Assembly (NCBI RefSeq): GCF_003864975.1
Contig: NZ_BHGL01000003.1
Span: 186,001-250,000, forward strand
Origin: Sulfuriferula thiophila
Lineage (GTDB): Bacteria; Pseudomonadota; Gammaproteobacteria; Burkholderiales; Sulfuriferulaceae
Reading direction: 5' to 3'
DNA: 64,000 nucleotides
A program made the position numbers and the translations under genes. Numbering within the stretch: position 1 is the first letter of the stretch; each line of letters begins with the position of its first letter. Positions 27,051-35,824 of the stretch are shown here, one piece after another. The notes under the pieces were generated by a model. The model was not told the origin of the DNA, ran no database searches, and was given only the letters and a program-made list of their open reading frames with translations.

Positions 27051-27669
27051 ACCACCTGTTGAACTGCTCACCGGCACGGCCAGCGCCAGCATCATACTAT
27101 TGCACGGCCTGGGAGCAGACGGATTTGATCTGGCGCCTGTCGCCGAGGCGCTGAATCTGCCCAATGTGCGCTTCATTCTGCCGCATGCGGAATCGCGTGC
27201 GGTGACCATCAACGGCGGCTATGTGATGCCCGCCTGGTATGACATACGCCAACCCGACATTAGCCAGCAACAGGATGAAGCCGGATTTATGCAATCGAGA
27301 ACACTCGTTGCAGATTTAATTCAACAGGAAATCGCGCGCGGCATTAGCAGCGAGCGCATTGTTCTGGCGGGATTTTCTCAAGGGGGTGCAGTTGCGCTGT
27401 ATAGCGGACTCACTCTTGGCTTGCCGTTAGCAGGCATCGTTGCGTTATCGACTTATCTGCCGCAACTGCCTGCTGAGATCACGGCGATACCCAAGATATG
27501 GGCGGCACACGGCACGCACGATGACATTATTCCCTTAAGCCTGAGCCAGAGTAGCTATGCGCGCCTGACCGAGCCCCAACTGGAAATGCATACTTATCCC
27601 ATGACACACGAAATCAGCACGAAAGAAATCGCTGATCTGCGTGCATGGCTGGTGACCCAACTGGGTTGA
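27043..27669 (+). CDS. Carboxylesterase/phospholipase (alpha/beta hydrolase PF02230)
   Basis: 208 residues from ATG 27043. The oxyanion segment is ILLHGLGADGFDLAP, the nucleophile serine is in GFSQGGAVALY, the acid is in HGTHDDIIP, and the histidine is in MTHEIS. There is no signal peptide, so the enzyme is cytoplasmic. Substrates of this family are short-chain esters or lysophospholipids. The acid motif usually reads HGxxDxxVP and here has a second Asp. Confidence 0.9.
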   Translation: MAKPPVELLTGTASASIILLHGLGADGFDLAPVAEALNLPNVRFILPHAESRAVTINGGYVMPAWYDIRQPDISQQQDEAGFMQSRTLVADLIQQEIARGISSERIVLAGFSQGGAVALYSGLTLGLPLAGIVALSTYLPQLPAEITAIPKIWAAHGTHDDIIPLSLSQSSYARLTEPQLEMHTYPMTHEISTKEIADLRAWLVTQLG

Positions 27670-27680
27670 TCGGGCAGCAA

Positions 27681-27947
<267 letters not shown>

Positions 27948-27952
27948 TTAAT

Positions 27953-28444
<492 letters not shown>

Positions 28445-28452
28445 TCACCCAA

Positions 28453-29016
28453 TTAAGCTTGTTGCAGCACATTAAAGTGCGCGCGACCTGCACGCCCTTC
28501 GCGCCAGACCGACCAACCTTCCGGCAACTGCAAACTGCCATCATGTTCAACGTAAACATAGGCACCATCATTCATGAAAGGTGGCAATAGCGTCAGCACC
28601 GTAGCCTGCAAGGCTGACGCAAACGGCGGGTCGATCAGCACCAGATCGAACTTGTTCTGCATCAGTACCGCAGCCGATTGAGTCAGCAATTTTACCCCAT
28701 CAGCGCATTCAAGAATAATATTGTTTGCGTCGAGCATAGTCTGATTAGCGCGCAACGCGGCACAAGCACTGCGATTACTTTCCACCATAACCACGCGGGC
28801 AGCGCCGCGCGATGCCGCCTCGAATCCCAGCGCCCCGCTGCCAGCAAACAGATCAAGGCAGTGCCAGCCGGGCAGGTCCTGCCCCAGCCAGTTAAACAGC
28901 TTCTCGCGCACCGCATCAGCGGTGGGACGCAAGCCTTCCGCATCCGGGAAGCTTAGCAAGCGCCGTCGCCATTGCCCGCCGATGATGCGCACACAATTGC
29001 GCTGTGCCGTTTTCAA
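28453..29016 (-). CDS. rsmD: 16S rRNA (guanine966-N2)-methyltransferase
   Basis: 187 residues. RIIGGQWRRRLLSFPD and GLRPTADAVREKLFNWL are the RsmD start, FAGSGALGFEAASRG binds S-adenosylmethionine, and the catalytic motif is LIDPPF. The only plausible start is TTG at 29016, since no ATG precedes the conserved N-terminus; GGTAGTG is upstream. Confidence 0.94.
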   Translation of the reverse strand: MKTAQRNCVRIIGGQWRRRLLSFPDAEGLRPTADAVREKLFNWLGQDLPGWHCLDLFAGSGALGFEAASRGAARVVMVESNRSACAALRANQTMLDANNIILECADGVKLLTQSAAVLMQNKFDLVLIDPPFASALQATVLTLLPPFMNDGAYVYVEHDGSLQLPEGWSVWREGRAGRAHFNVLQQA

Positions 29017-29035
29017 TTTTTCACTACCGCGCTAT

Positions 29036-30349
29036 TCATTTACCTGTCACCGCACCACCCACCACTATCGTTACCATTTTATCAGGGTGGATGTGCTGTG
29101 CAAATGCGGCCTGAATTTGCGCGCTAGTCACTTCCGCCACATGCTGGGGGAAATCATCGAGATAACTCAGTGGCAAATGATAGAAACCAATCACCGCCAG
29201 ATATTCCAGAATTTCCTTGTTACTGTCGATACGCAAAGGGAACCCGCCAATAATATTGTTTTTGGCCTGAGTCAGTTCATCTTCGGTCACGCCCTTGGCT
29301 ACGAAATCTGCCAAAGTATCCCGCACCACCTGCAATGCCTGTTCAGTCTGGTCGGTACGCGTTTGCAAGCCGATCTGAAATGCGCCCGCTTCCCGCATAG
29401 GCATGAAATAGCTATACACACTATAAGCCAAACCGCGTTTTTGCCGGACTTCGTTCATTAACCGCGAATCAAATCCGCCCCCGCCCAGAATATAATTCCC
29501 CACATACAACGCATAATAGTCCGGTGCACCCCGTGCCACACCCGGTTGACCAATCAGAATCTGGCTTTGTTTGGCGGGGAAAGGCAGGGTGCGCATGCTT
29601 GCCGCAGACAACGGCGGCACAGGTGGTATCGTCGTGCTCGCAGCGGCACTGGCTGGCGGCAGTGCATCGGTCAGCTGGCGCGCAACCGCATCAGCCTGTT
29701 GCCGCGTAATATCTCCCATCAGTGCGACTACCGCACCGGCAGCGCTGTAGTGACTGCGATAAAACGCCCGCAAATCAGCCGCATTAAGTTTGCCCACACT
29801 GTCGATTTCACCCGTTTCCCGATGCGCGTAAGGATGGTTGATAAATACTGCGCTCTGGAAGGCTCGTGCAGCAACACTGGCCGGCTGACCTTCAGCTTCC
29901 TTCAGCGCGGCGATGACCCGCATCTTCTCCCGCTCCACAATCGGCACTGCAAAAGCCGGCTGGGACAATACACGCGCCAGCATGGTCAGCGCTGCTTTCT
30001 GCTCCGCAGGGCTACTTAATGTACGCAATACCACGCCGGCCCGATCCGCATCCAGACGTCCGCCCAACTGGGCGCCCACGTCGGCGAATCCACTGGCAAT
30101 CTGATTATCACTTAACCCGCCCGCCCCCTGATCCAGAAGGCGGTGAGTCAAACTGGCCAGCCCCGGCTTGGCTACCGGATCAAATGCGCTACCCGCAGGG
30201 AAATCGACACTCACGTCCAGCATCGGCAAGTCATGGCTCTCCACGAAATACACCTGCGCGCCATTCGCCAGTTGCCAGTGTTGTATCGGCAATCCTGCAT
30301 GCGCCAGGGCCGTGATACAGAAACTCAGTAATACTATCCAGATACGCAT
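29036..30349 (-). CDS. M16 family zinc-peptidase-like subunit, probably inactive
   Basis: 437 residues with a signal peptide (ILLSFCITALAHA in part). The N-terminal M16 domain lacks the HxxEH zinc site: the matching place reads LTHRLLDQG. A second M16C domain follows (YALYVGNYILGGGGFDSRLM, then RQKRGLAYSVYSYF). Such subunits pair with an active M16 protein, as alpha and beta in mitochondrial processing peptidase. The active partner is the next gene upstream, 10 bp away. Confidence 0.9.
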   Translation of the reverse strand: MRIWIVLLSFCITALAHAGLPIQHWQLANGAQVYFVESHDLPMLDVSVDFPAGSAFDPVAKPGLASLTHRLLDQGAGGLSDNQIASGFADVGAQLGGRLDADRAGVVLRTLSSPAEQKAALTMLARVLSQPAFAVPIVEREKMRVIAALKEAEGQPASVAARAFQSAVFINHPYAHRETGEIDSVGKLNAADLRAFYRSHYSAAGAVVALMGDITRQQADAVARQLTDALPPASAAASTTIPPVPPLSAASMRTLPFPAKQSQILIGQPGVARGAPDYYALYVGNYILGGGGFDSRLMNEVRQKRGLAYSVYSYFMPMREAGAFQIGLQTRTDQTEQALQVVRDTLADFVAKGVTEDELTQAKNNIIGGFPLRIDSNKEILEYLAVIGFYHLPLSYLDDFPQHVAEVTSAQIQAAFAQHIHPDKMVTIVVGGAVTGK

Positions 30350-30359
30350 TCCATTTACC

Positions 30360-31721
30360 TCAATTCAAATGACGCGAACCTGCGACAGGCGCAAGCACAG
30401 GTGGTTTATTCGTTAACGGTTGCGGGTCCAGCGTAGCCACAGTCAGTTCATCATCAACCAGATATTTCTGGGCTACCGCCTGTACTTGGGCTGCGCTGAT
30501 AGCCTGCACCTTGGCTACCTGATCTGCCACTGCTGACACCGGTAAGCCGGCAGTCACATATTCACCCAGCTGCATGGCCTGATAAAACGTCGAATCGCGC
30601 TGATAGACGTTGGCGGCAATTACTTGCGCTTTCACCCGGCGCAACTCATCCGCACTAATCCCGTTTTGCATGATGGCCTGTACCTGGGCGCGCAACGCAA
30701 CCTCCAGATCGGCTGCTGTTTTGCCTTGTGATGGCGTGCCATCAAGCATGAACAGCCCCGGCCCACGCGCCACCAGATCGTAACTGGCACTCGCCTGGCT
30801 GGCGATGCGCTGCTCACGCACCACGATTCGCCCCAGCCGCGCGGCATCATTACCATCCAGCACCCCGGCCAGCACCTGCAGCGCATAGGGTTCCCAATCA
30901 TGCTCGGCATCACGCAATACCGGCACGTGATAGGCCATCAGCACATACGGCACTTTGGCCGGCGCTTTCACATTTACACGTTTAATTCCCGCCTGAGCCG
31001 GCTCGATTTGCGGCTTGCGCTCAGGCAGAACCTTGGCAGGAATAGCCCCGAAATAACGGGTAGCCAGCGCCTTCACGGCATCCACATTTACATCGCCGAC
31101 CACCACCAGGGTAGCGTTATTCGGCGCATACCAGCGCTGATACCAGTCCCGCGCGTCATTTACGGTCATGTGTTCCAGATCATTCATCCAGCCGATCACC
31201 GGGCGCCGGTATGGATTTTCCTGAAACGCCACGGACATCATATCTTCGTACACCAGGGCTTGCGGCTGGTCATCGGTGCGCATGCGTCGCTCTTCCCTCA
31301 CCACCTGATTTTCCTTGACGAAATTATCAGGTGACAAGGTCAGATTGTGCATACGATCTGCTTCCAGTTTGAGCGCCAGTTCCAGCCGGTCTTTCTGCAA
31401 CTGTTCAAAATACACCGTATGATCCAGATTGGTAAATGCGTTCTCGCGTCCGCCTGCTGCCGCAATCAGTTTGGAAAACTGGCCATCCGGCACCTCTGCC
31501 GTACCCTTGAACATCAGATGCTCAAGCATGTGTGCAACACCCGTGGTACCGTTAAACTCATCCATACTGCCTGCGCGATACCAAATCTGCGACACCACGA
31601 TAGGCGCACGATGATCTTCCTGCACAATCACCCGCAACCCATTATCCAGCTGAAACTGCTGCACTGCCGCCGCCGCAGGCAATGCACAGCCCAACAAACC
31701 TATTGCGATCCATCGCTTCAT
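30360..31721 (-). CDS. M16 family zinc peptidase, active subunit
   Basis: 453 residues with a signal peptide (AIGLLGCALPAAAA). The zinc motif HMLEH is at 64-68 and the distal glutamate lies in the segment starting ENAFTNLDHTVYFEQL. It is a periplasmic insulinase-like peptidase that forms a heterodimer with the downstream subunit. Divergent from ftsY with 160 bp between. Substrate unknown. Confidence 0.92.
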   Translation of the reverse strand: MKRWIAIGLLGCALPAAAAVQQFQLDNGLRVIVQEDHRAPIVVSQIWYRAGSMDEFNGTTGVAHMLEHLMFKGTAEVPDGQFSKLIAAAGGRENAFTNLDHTVYFEQLQKDRLELALKLEADRMHNLTLSPDNFVKENQVVREERRMRTDDQPQALVYEDMMSVAFQENPYRRPVIGWMNDLEHMTVNDARDWYQRWYAPNNATLVVVGDVNVDAVKALATRYFGAIPAKVLPERKPQIEPAQAGIKRVNVKAPAKVPYVLMAYHVPVLRDAEHDWEPYALQVLAGVLDGNDAARLGRIVVREQRIASQASASYDLVARGPGLFMLDGTPSQGKTAADLEVALRAQVQAIMQNGISADELRRVKAQVIAANVYQRDSTFYQAMQLGEYVTAGLPVSAVADQVAKVQAISAAQVQAVAQKYLVDDELTVATLDPQPLTNKPPVLAPVAGSRHLN

Positions 31722-31881
31722 CTTCCATCCTTCACTCAGATACTGCCATCACGATTGATGTAGCATGATAAAATAATCCTGCTGCAATGTTGCATAAATT
31801 CTGCGCGATACTCGCCTGAACTTATGAAGTATGCCAGCCTCGCCATCTTATTTGTTTAACTATTGAAAGACTATCCTTATC

Positions 31882-32913
31882 GTGTTTAGTTTCTTCAAAA
31901 AATCCAGCGACAAACCCGCGCCGCGTGAAGCCGAGCCGATACCTGAAACCACGCCAGCAGTCCCCAGTGTAACTGAAGCCGAAGCACCCAAGCTATCCTG
32001 GGCGCAGCGCTTAAAGCAAGGCTTAAGTCGCACGCGTGAACAACTCGGCAAACAACTGACCGGCTTATTCCGCATTGGCGGCAAAATCGATGAAGTGCTG
32101 TTCGAAGAGCTGGAGACCATCCTGCTCACTGCCGACGTCGGTGTAGAAGCCACACAAGCGCTGCTCGACCAGCTACGTAGCCGTGTCAAAAAAGACAAGC
32201 TCACCGATGCGCATGAGTTGCAATCTGCTCTGCGTGATGCGCTGGTAGCGCTGCTCACCCCGCTGGAGTTGCCACTGGACGTAAGCACCCACAAACCCTT
32301 TGTCATTATGCTGGCAGGCGTAAATGGCGCCGGCAAAACCACCACCATCGGCAAACTGGCCAAATATTATCAGGCACAAGGCAAATCCGTGCTGCTCGCC
32401 GCCGGTGACACTTTCCGTGCAGCAGCCCGTGAGCAGCTGACGGTATGGGGTGAACGCAACGGCGTGACCGTGATCGCACAGGAAGGCGGCGATTCCGCTG
32501 CGGTCATTTTTGATGCTATCGCCGCTGCCCGCGCACGCAATATTGACATAGTGCTGGCCGATACCGCCGGACGCCTGCCTACTCAGTTACATCTGATGGA
32601 AGAGATACGCAAAGTGAAGCGTGTCATTCAGAAAACTGATCCGCAAGCTCCGCATGAAGTGTTGTTAGTGCTTGATGCCAACACTGGACAAAACGCTGTC
32701 AGCCAGGTTAAAACGTTTGATGACGCACTAGACGTTACTGGCCTGGTGCTGACCAAACTGGATGGCACCGCCAAAGGTGGCGTAATCGCTGCTATTGCCA
32801 AAACACGTCCACGCCCCATCCGCTTTATCGGTGTCGGTGAGAGCCTGGATGACTTACGCCCCTTCGTTGCCAGCGATTTCGTTGACGCCCTGTTTGAGGA
32901 TAATGCAGCATGA
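31882..32913 (+). CDS. ftsY: Signal recognition particle receptor FtsY
   Basis: 343 residues, starting at GTG 31882. The N-terminal acidic/Pro region is short (about 40 residues). The NG domain has GVNGAGKT (146-153), DTAGRLPTQLHLMEE and TKLDGTAKGG. It receives SRP-bound ribosomes at the membrane. The stop overlaps the ftsE start (ATGA). Confidence 0.97.
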   Translation: MFSFFKKSSDKPAPREAEPIPETTPAVPSVTEAEAPKLSWAQRLKQGLSRTREQLGKQLTGLFRIGGKIDEVLFEELETILLTADVGVEATQALLDQLRSRVKKDKLTDAHELQSALRDALVALLTPLELPLDVSTHKPFVIMLAGVNGAGKTTTIGKLAKYYQAQGKSVLLAAGDTFRAAAREQLTVWGERNGVTVIAQEGGDSAAVIFDAIAAARARNIDIVLADTAGRLPTQLHLMEEIRKVKRVIQKTDPQAPHEVLLVLDANTGQNAVSQVKTFDDALDVTGLVLTKLDGTAKGGVIAAIAKTRPRPIRFIGVGESLDDLRPFVASDFVDALFEDNAA

Positions 32914-33563
32914 TACGTTTCGACCGCGTCACCAAACGTTACCCGGGTGGCTACGAAGCGCTAAAGGATGTCAGTCTGGAAATTGCCGCCGGGGAAATGG
33001 TGTTCCTCACCGGCCATTCCGGTGCCGGTAAAAGTACGCTAATCAAACTCATTGCCGCCATCGAACGCCCCACCGCAGGCTCGGTGCTGGTGAATCAGCA
33101 GAATGTCGGCAAAATGCGCCGTGCCGGAATACCATATCTGCGCCGCAACATCGGGCTGATTTTTCAAGACCATAAATTACTATTTGATCGCAATGTTATG
33201 CAAAACGTCCTGCTACCGCTACAGATAGCTGGATTTTCGCGCCATGACGCCGCAGCCCGTGCCCGCGCTGCGCTTGATAAAGTCGGCCTGCTCAATCGCG
33301 AAAAAGCCAACCCCATTGCCCTCTCCGGTGGCGAGCAGCAGCGCGTCTGCATAGCCCGCGCCGTGGTGTCGCGTCCGGCCCTGCTGCTTGCCGATGAACC
33401 TACCGGCAATCTTGACAGTGAATACGCCAGCGAAATCATGATCATGTTCAAAGCCTTTCATCAAGCGGGGACCACCGTCGTTATTTCTACCCACGATCAT
33501 GCCGCCGTACTCAGCGGTGACAGCCGCATCATCCGCCTCGACCACGGGAGCGTGCAATCATGA
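32910..33563 (+). CDS. ftsE: Cell division ATP-binding protein FtsE
   Basis: 217 residues. Walker [10 protein letters not shown], signature LSGGEQQRV and Walker [12 protein letters not shown]. With FtsX it forms an ABC-type complex at the divisome that activates peptidoglycan hydrolases. It overlaps ftsX by 4 bp. Confidence 0.97.
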   Translation: MIRFDRVTKRYPGGYEALKDVSLEIAAGEMVFLTGHSGAGKSTLIKLIAAIERPTAGSVLVNQQNVGKMRRAGIPYLRRNIGLIFQDHKLLFDRNVMQNVLLPLQIAGFSRHDAAARARAALDKVGLLNREKANPIALSGGEQQRVCIARAVVSRPALLLADEPTGNLDSEYASEIMIMFKAFHQAGTTVVISTHDHAAVLSGDSRIIRLDHGSVQS

Positions 33564-34471
33564 TGACCTGGCTCATGCATCATCGCCGTGCGATTGCGAC
33601 TACGCTATCCCAGATGGTAAGTACCCCTGTTGCCAGCTTGTTTACCCTGTTCGCGATCGGTGTCGCATTAAGCCTGCCCACCGGCTTGTATGTACTACTC
33701 GACAATGCCACCCAGATTGCCGGGAGCATGCCAGCGCAAACTGAAATTACCGTGTTTATGCGCGATGACGCCAGCGCAGACGATATAGCGGCATTGCGGC
33801 AGCAGTTCAAAGTCATGCCCGGCCTGACTGAAACTCGTTTTGTGTCCAGGCAAAGCGCTTTGCAAACGATATCGAAACAAATGGGCATGACTGAACTGGC
33901 CGCCGGATTACCCAAAAATCCGTTACCTGATGCCTGGATTATCAATCCGGCAGCAACCGATGTCGACGCCATTAAACGTTTGGCCACTCAGCTTCGCAAG
34001 CTCCCGCAAGTCGCGCTTGTACAAGCAGACCATCAATGGGCGCAGCGGCTGGATGCATTATTAGCACTGGGGCGCGAGATGGTCAGTCTGCTCGCCATCA
34101 TTCTGGGCATCGCGCTGCTGGCCATTTCCGGCAACACCATACGGTTGCAAATCATTACCCGCCATGCCGAAATCGAAGTCAGCCGCTTAATTGGCGCAAC
34201 CGATCGTTTTATTCGACGTCCTTTCTTGTACTTCGGTGCGATTCAGGGGCTCATCGGCGGCATGATTGCCTGGGGGGTGGTCAGCCTGGGCATTGCCATG
34301 CTTGCGCCACAAGTCAGCACGCTAGGGCAGCTCTATGCCAGCCACATCACGCTCTACAGCCTGGATTTAACGCACGGGGCCATCCTGCTTGCTATTGCCG
34401 GATCGCTGGGTTGGCTGGGTGCCTATATGGCAGTCGGCCGTACTTTAGCGCAGATTGAGAAAAAACATTGA
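33560..34471 (+). CDS. ftsX: Cell division membrane protein FtsX
   Basis: 303 residues with four membrane spans (about 22-44, 170-190, 222-245 and 270-292) and a periplasmic loop of about 110 residues between the first two (TEITVFMRDDASADDI...). ISGNTIRLQIITRHAEIEVSRL is the FtsX cytoplasmic signature. The partner FtsE is immediately upstream. Confidence 0.95.
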   Translation: MMTWLMHHRRAIATTLSQMVSTPVASLFTLFAIGVALSLPTGLYVLLDNATQIAGSMPAQTEITVFMRDDASADDIAALRQQFKVMPGLTETRFVSRQSALQTISKQMGMTELAAGLPKNPLPDAWIINPAATDVDAIKRLATQLRKLPQVALVQADHQWAQRLDALLALGREMVSLLAIILGIALLAISGNTIRLQIITRHAEIEVSRLIGATDRFIRRPFLYFGAIQGLIGGMIAWGVVSLGIAMLAPQVSTLGQLYASHITLYSLDLTHGAILLAIAGSLGWLGAYMAVGRTLAQIEKKH

Positions 34472-34489
34472 AGATGGAACTTTTGAATA

Positions 34490-34516
34490 TTAGCACTCTC
34501 TTAGATAGAGTGCTAA
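34490..34516 (+). promoter_or_regulatory. CIRCE operator (HrcA site) upstream of rpoH
   Basis: TTAGCACTC (34490-34498), nine bases, then GAGTGCTAA (34508-34516): both arms are perfect matches to the CIRCE consensus. It lies 28 bases before the rpoH ATG, so HrcA bound here should block rpoH transcription. hrcA is not in the window. Confidence 0.93.
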
Positions 34517-34544
34517 AATCATCTGCAAAGGAGGTAATTACTAC

Positions 34545-35396
34545 ATGACATCGACTATGCGTTTACCCGCATTAAGCAACAATGCGACCAGTCTGGAAAA
34601 TTACATACATACTGTAAACAGCTACCCCATGCTTACGCTGGAGGAAGAAACCACGCTGGCCACTCAATTGCGCGACCATAATGACGTCGACGCAGCAGGA
34701 CGGCTGGTGCTCTCACATCTGCGTGTTGTCGTCAGCATCGCCCGCAAATACATAGGCTACGGCTTGCCGCAGGCTGACCTGATCCAGGAAGGCAATATCG
34801 GCCTGATGAAAGCTGTTAAGCGCTTTGATCCGGATCGCGGTGTGCGCCTGGTGTCCTTCGCCATGCACTGGATCAAAGCCGAAATGCATGAATACATTTT
34901 GCGCAACTGGCGCATGGTCAAAATCGCCACGACTAAAGGACAGCGCAAATTGTTTTTTAACTTGCGCAGCCTCAAAACCGGCTCCAATAGCCTGACCACC
35001 AGCGAAGCGGATGCCATGGCCGAGACCCTTGGCGTCAAGCGTGAAGAAGTGCTGGAAATGGAAACCCGCTTTAATGGTCAGGATGTGAATTTAGAGCCAT
35101 TGGGTGAAGATGGTGAAGAGGCTTACGGCCCACTGGCTTATTTAACTGATCCGGAAGCTGAGCCTTCCCAGATACTGGCGCGCGAACAGAATGAACAACT
35201 ATCAAGTTCAGGGCTGGTTCATGCCCTCGACTCACTGGATGCACGCAGCCGGCATATCGTCGAAGCGCGCTGGTTACGAGAAGACAATCCGGCGACACTG
35301 CATGACCTTGCTGCTGAATATGACATTTCAGCTGAACGGGTACGGCAGATCGAGCAAAAAGCCATGCAGAAAATGAAACTTGCCTTGGCTGCCTGA
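34545..35396 (+). CDS. rpoH: Heat-shock sigma factor RpoH (sigma-32)
   Basis: 283 residues. Region 2 contains DLIQEGNIGLMKAVKRFDP and VSFAMHWIKAEMHEYIL; the RpoH box is QRKLFFNLR; region 4 ends with SAERVRQIEQKAMQKMK. A strong ribosome site AAGGAGGT (34528-34535) precedes the ATG. A CIRCE element in the leader points to HrcA control in addition to the usual controls of sigma-32. A bidirectional terminator follows 11 bases after the stop. Confidence 0.97.
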   Translation: MTSTMRLPALSNNATSLENYIHTVNSYPMLTLEEETTLATQLRDHNDVDAAGRLVLSHLRVVVSIARKYIGYGLPQADLIQEGNIGLMKAVKRFDPDRGVRLVSFAMHWIKAEMHEYILRNWRMVKIATTKGQRKLFFNLRSLKTGSNSLTTSEADAMAETLGVKREEVLEMETRFNGQDVNLEPLGEDGEEAYGPLAYLTDPEAEPSQILAREQNEQLSSSGLVHALDSLDARSRHIVEARWLREDNPATLHDLAAEYDISAERVRQIEQKAMQKMKLALAA

Positions 35397-35407
35397 ATAT
35401 CAGCTAC

Positions 35408-35441
35408 AATAAAAAACCCCGCTGACGCGGGGTTTTTTATT
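35408..35441. terminator. Bidirectional intrinsic terminator between rpoH and the cco operon
   Basis: ACCCCGC-TGAC-GCGGGGT stem flanked by A6 on the left and T6 on the right, so the hairpin is followed by a T-run on both strands. It ends rpoH on the plus strand and the cco operon on the minus strand. Confidence 0.93.
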
Positions 35442-35454
35442 GTTACGGTACCGC

Positions 35455-35559
35455 TTAACCAAACAGCACTACCGAAAAAAAACTCAACCAAGCTGTTACA
35501 ATTAAAGCCACCACAACAGTCATTGGCAAATTACCTTTACTAAAAATACCTTGAGACAT
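35455..35559 (-). CDS. 34-residue single-span membrane protein at the end of the cco operon
   Basis: The frame starts MSQGIFSKGNLP and continues with one hydrophobic span (about residues 13-33, MTVVVALIVTAWLSFFSVVL) to FG and TAA. A near-ideal ribosome site, AGAGGAG, lies 6 bases before the ATG, which argues strongly for translation. It begins 55 bp after ccoS stops and ends just before the bidirectional terminator, so it is the last gene of the oxidase operon. It has the size of oxidase-associated peptides such as CcoM, but no sequence match to a known one is recalled. Confidence 0.7.
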   Translation of the reverse strand: MSQGIFSKGNLPMTVVVALIVTAWLSFFSVVLFG

Positions 35560-35614
35560 ACCGCACTCCTCTGAGATTCATTTAACTTGAACAATTGTAA
35601 ACCATTTCGGTCCA

Positions 35615-35824
35615 TTACTGCAATTTAGACTTGTCTTCTGGCTTGTCCGGACCAAGCTGATTTGATGGCAACATAGGGTCATCGTCATCCATCAGTATTC
35701 GCTGCGCAGGGCCTTCCATATCCTCAAACTGCCCATTTTTTATTGCCCATAGAATACCAAGCACAATAAATGCGATAAAAATCGCAGTCAGACCCAGCAA
35801 AAATACCAGAGTGGAAGTCGTCAT
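35615..35824 (-). CDS. ccoS: cbb3 oxidase assembly protein CcoS
   Basis: 69 residues: one membrane span (about 7-28), then the family motif LWAIKNGQFEDMEGPAQRIL and an acidic tail. CcoS (FixS) is needed for cofactor insertion into cbb3 oxidase. The ATG follows directly after the ccoI stop codon (TAAATG). Confidence 0.95.
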   Translation of the reverse strand: MTTSTLVFLLGLTAIFIAFIVLGILWAIKNGQFEDMEGPAQRILMDDDDPMLPSNQLGPDKPEDKSKLQ

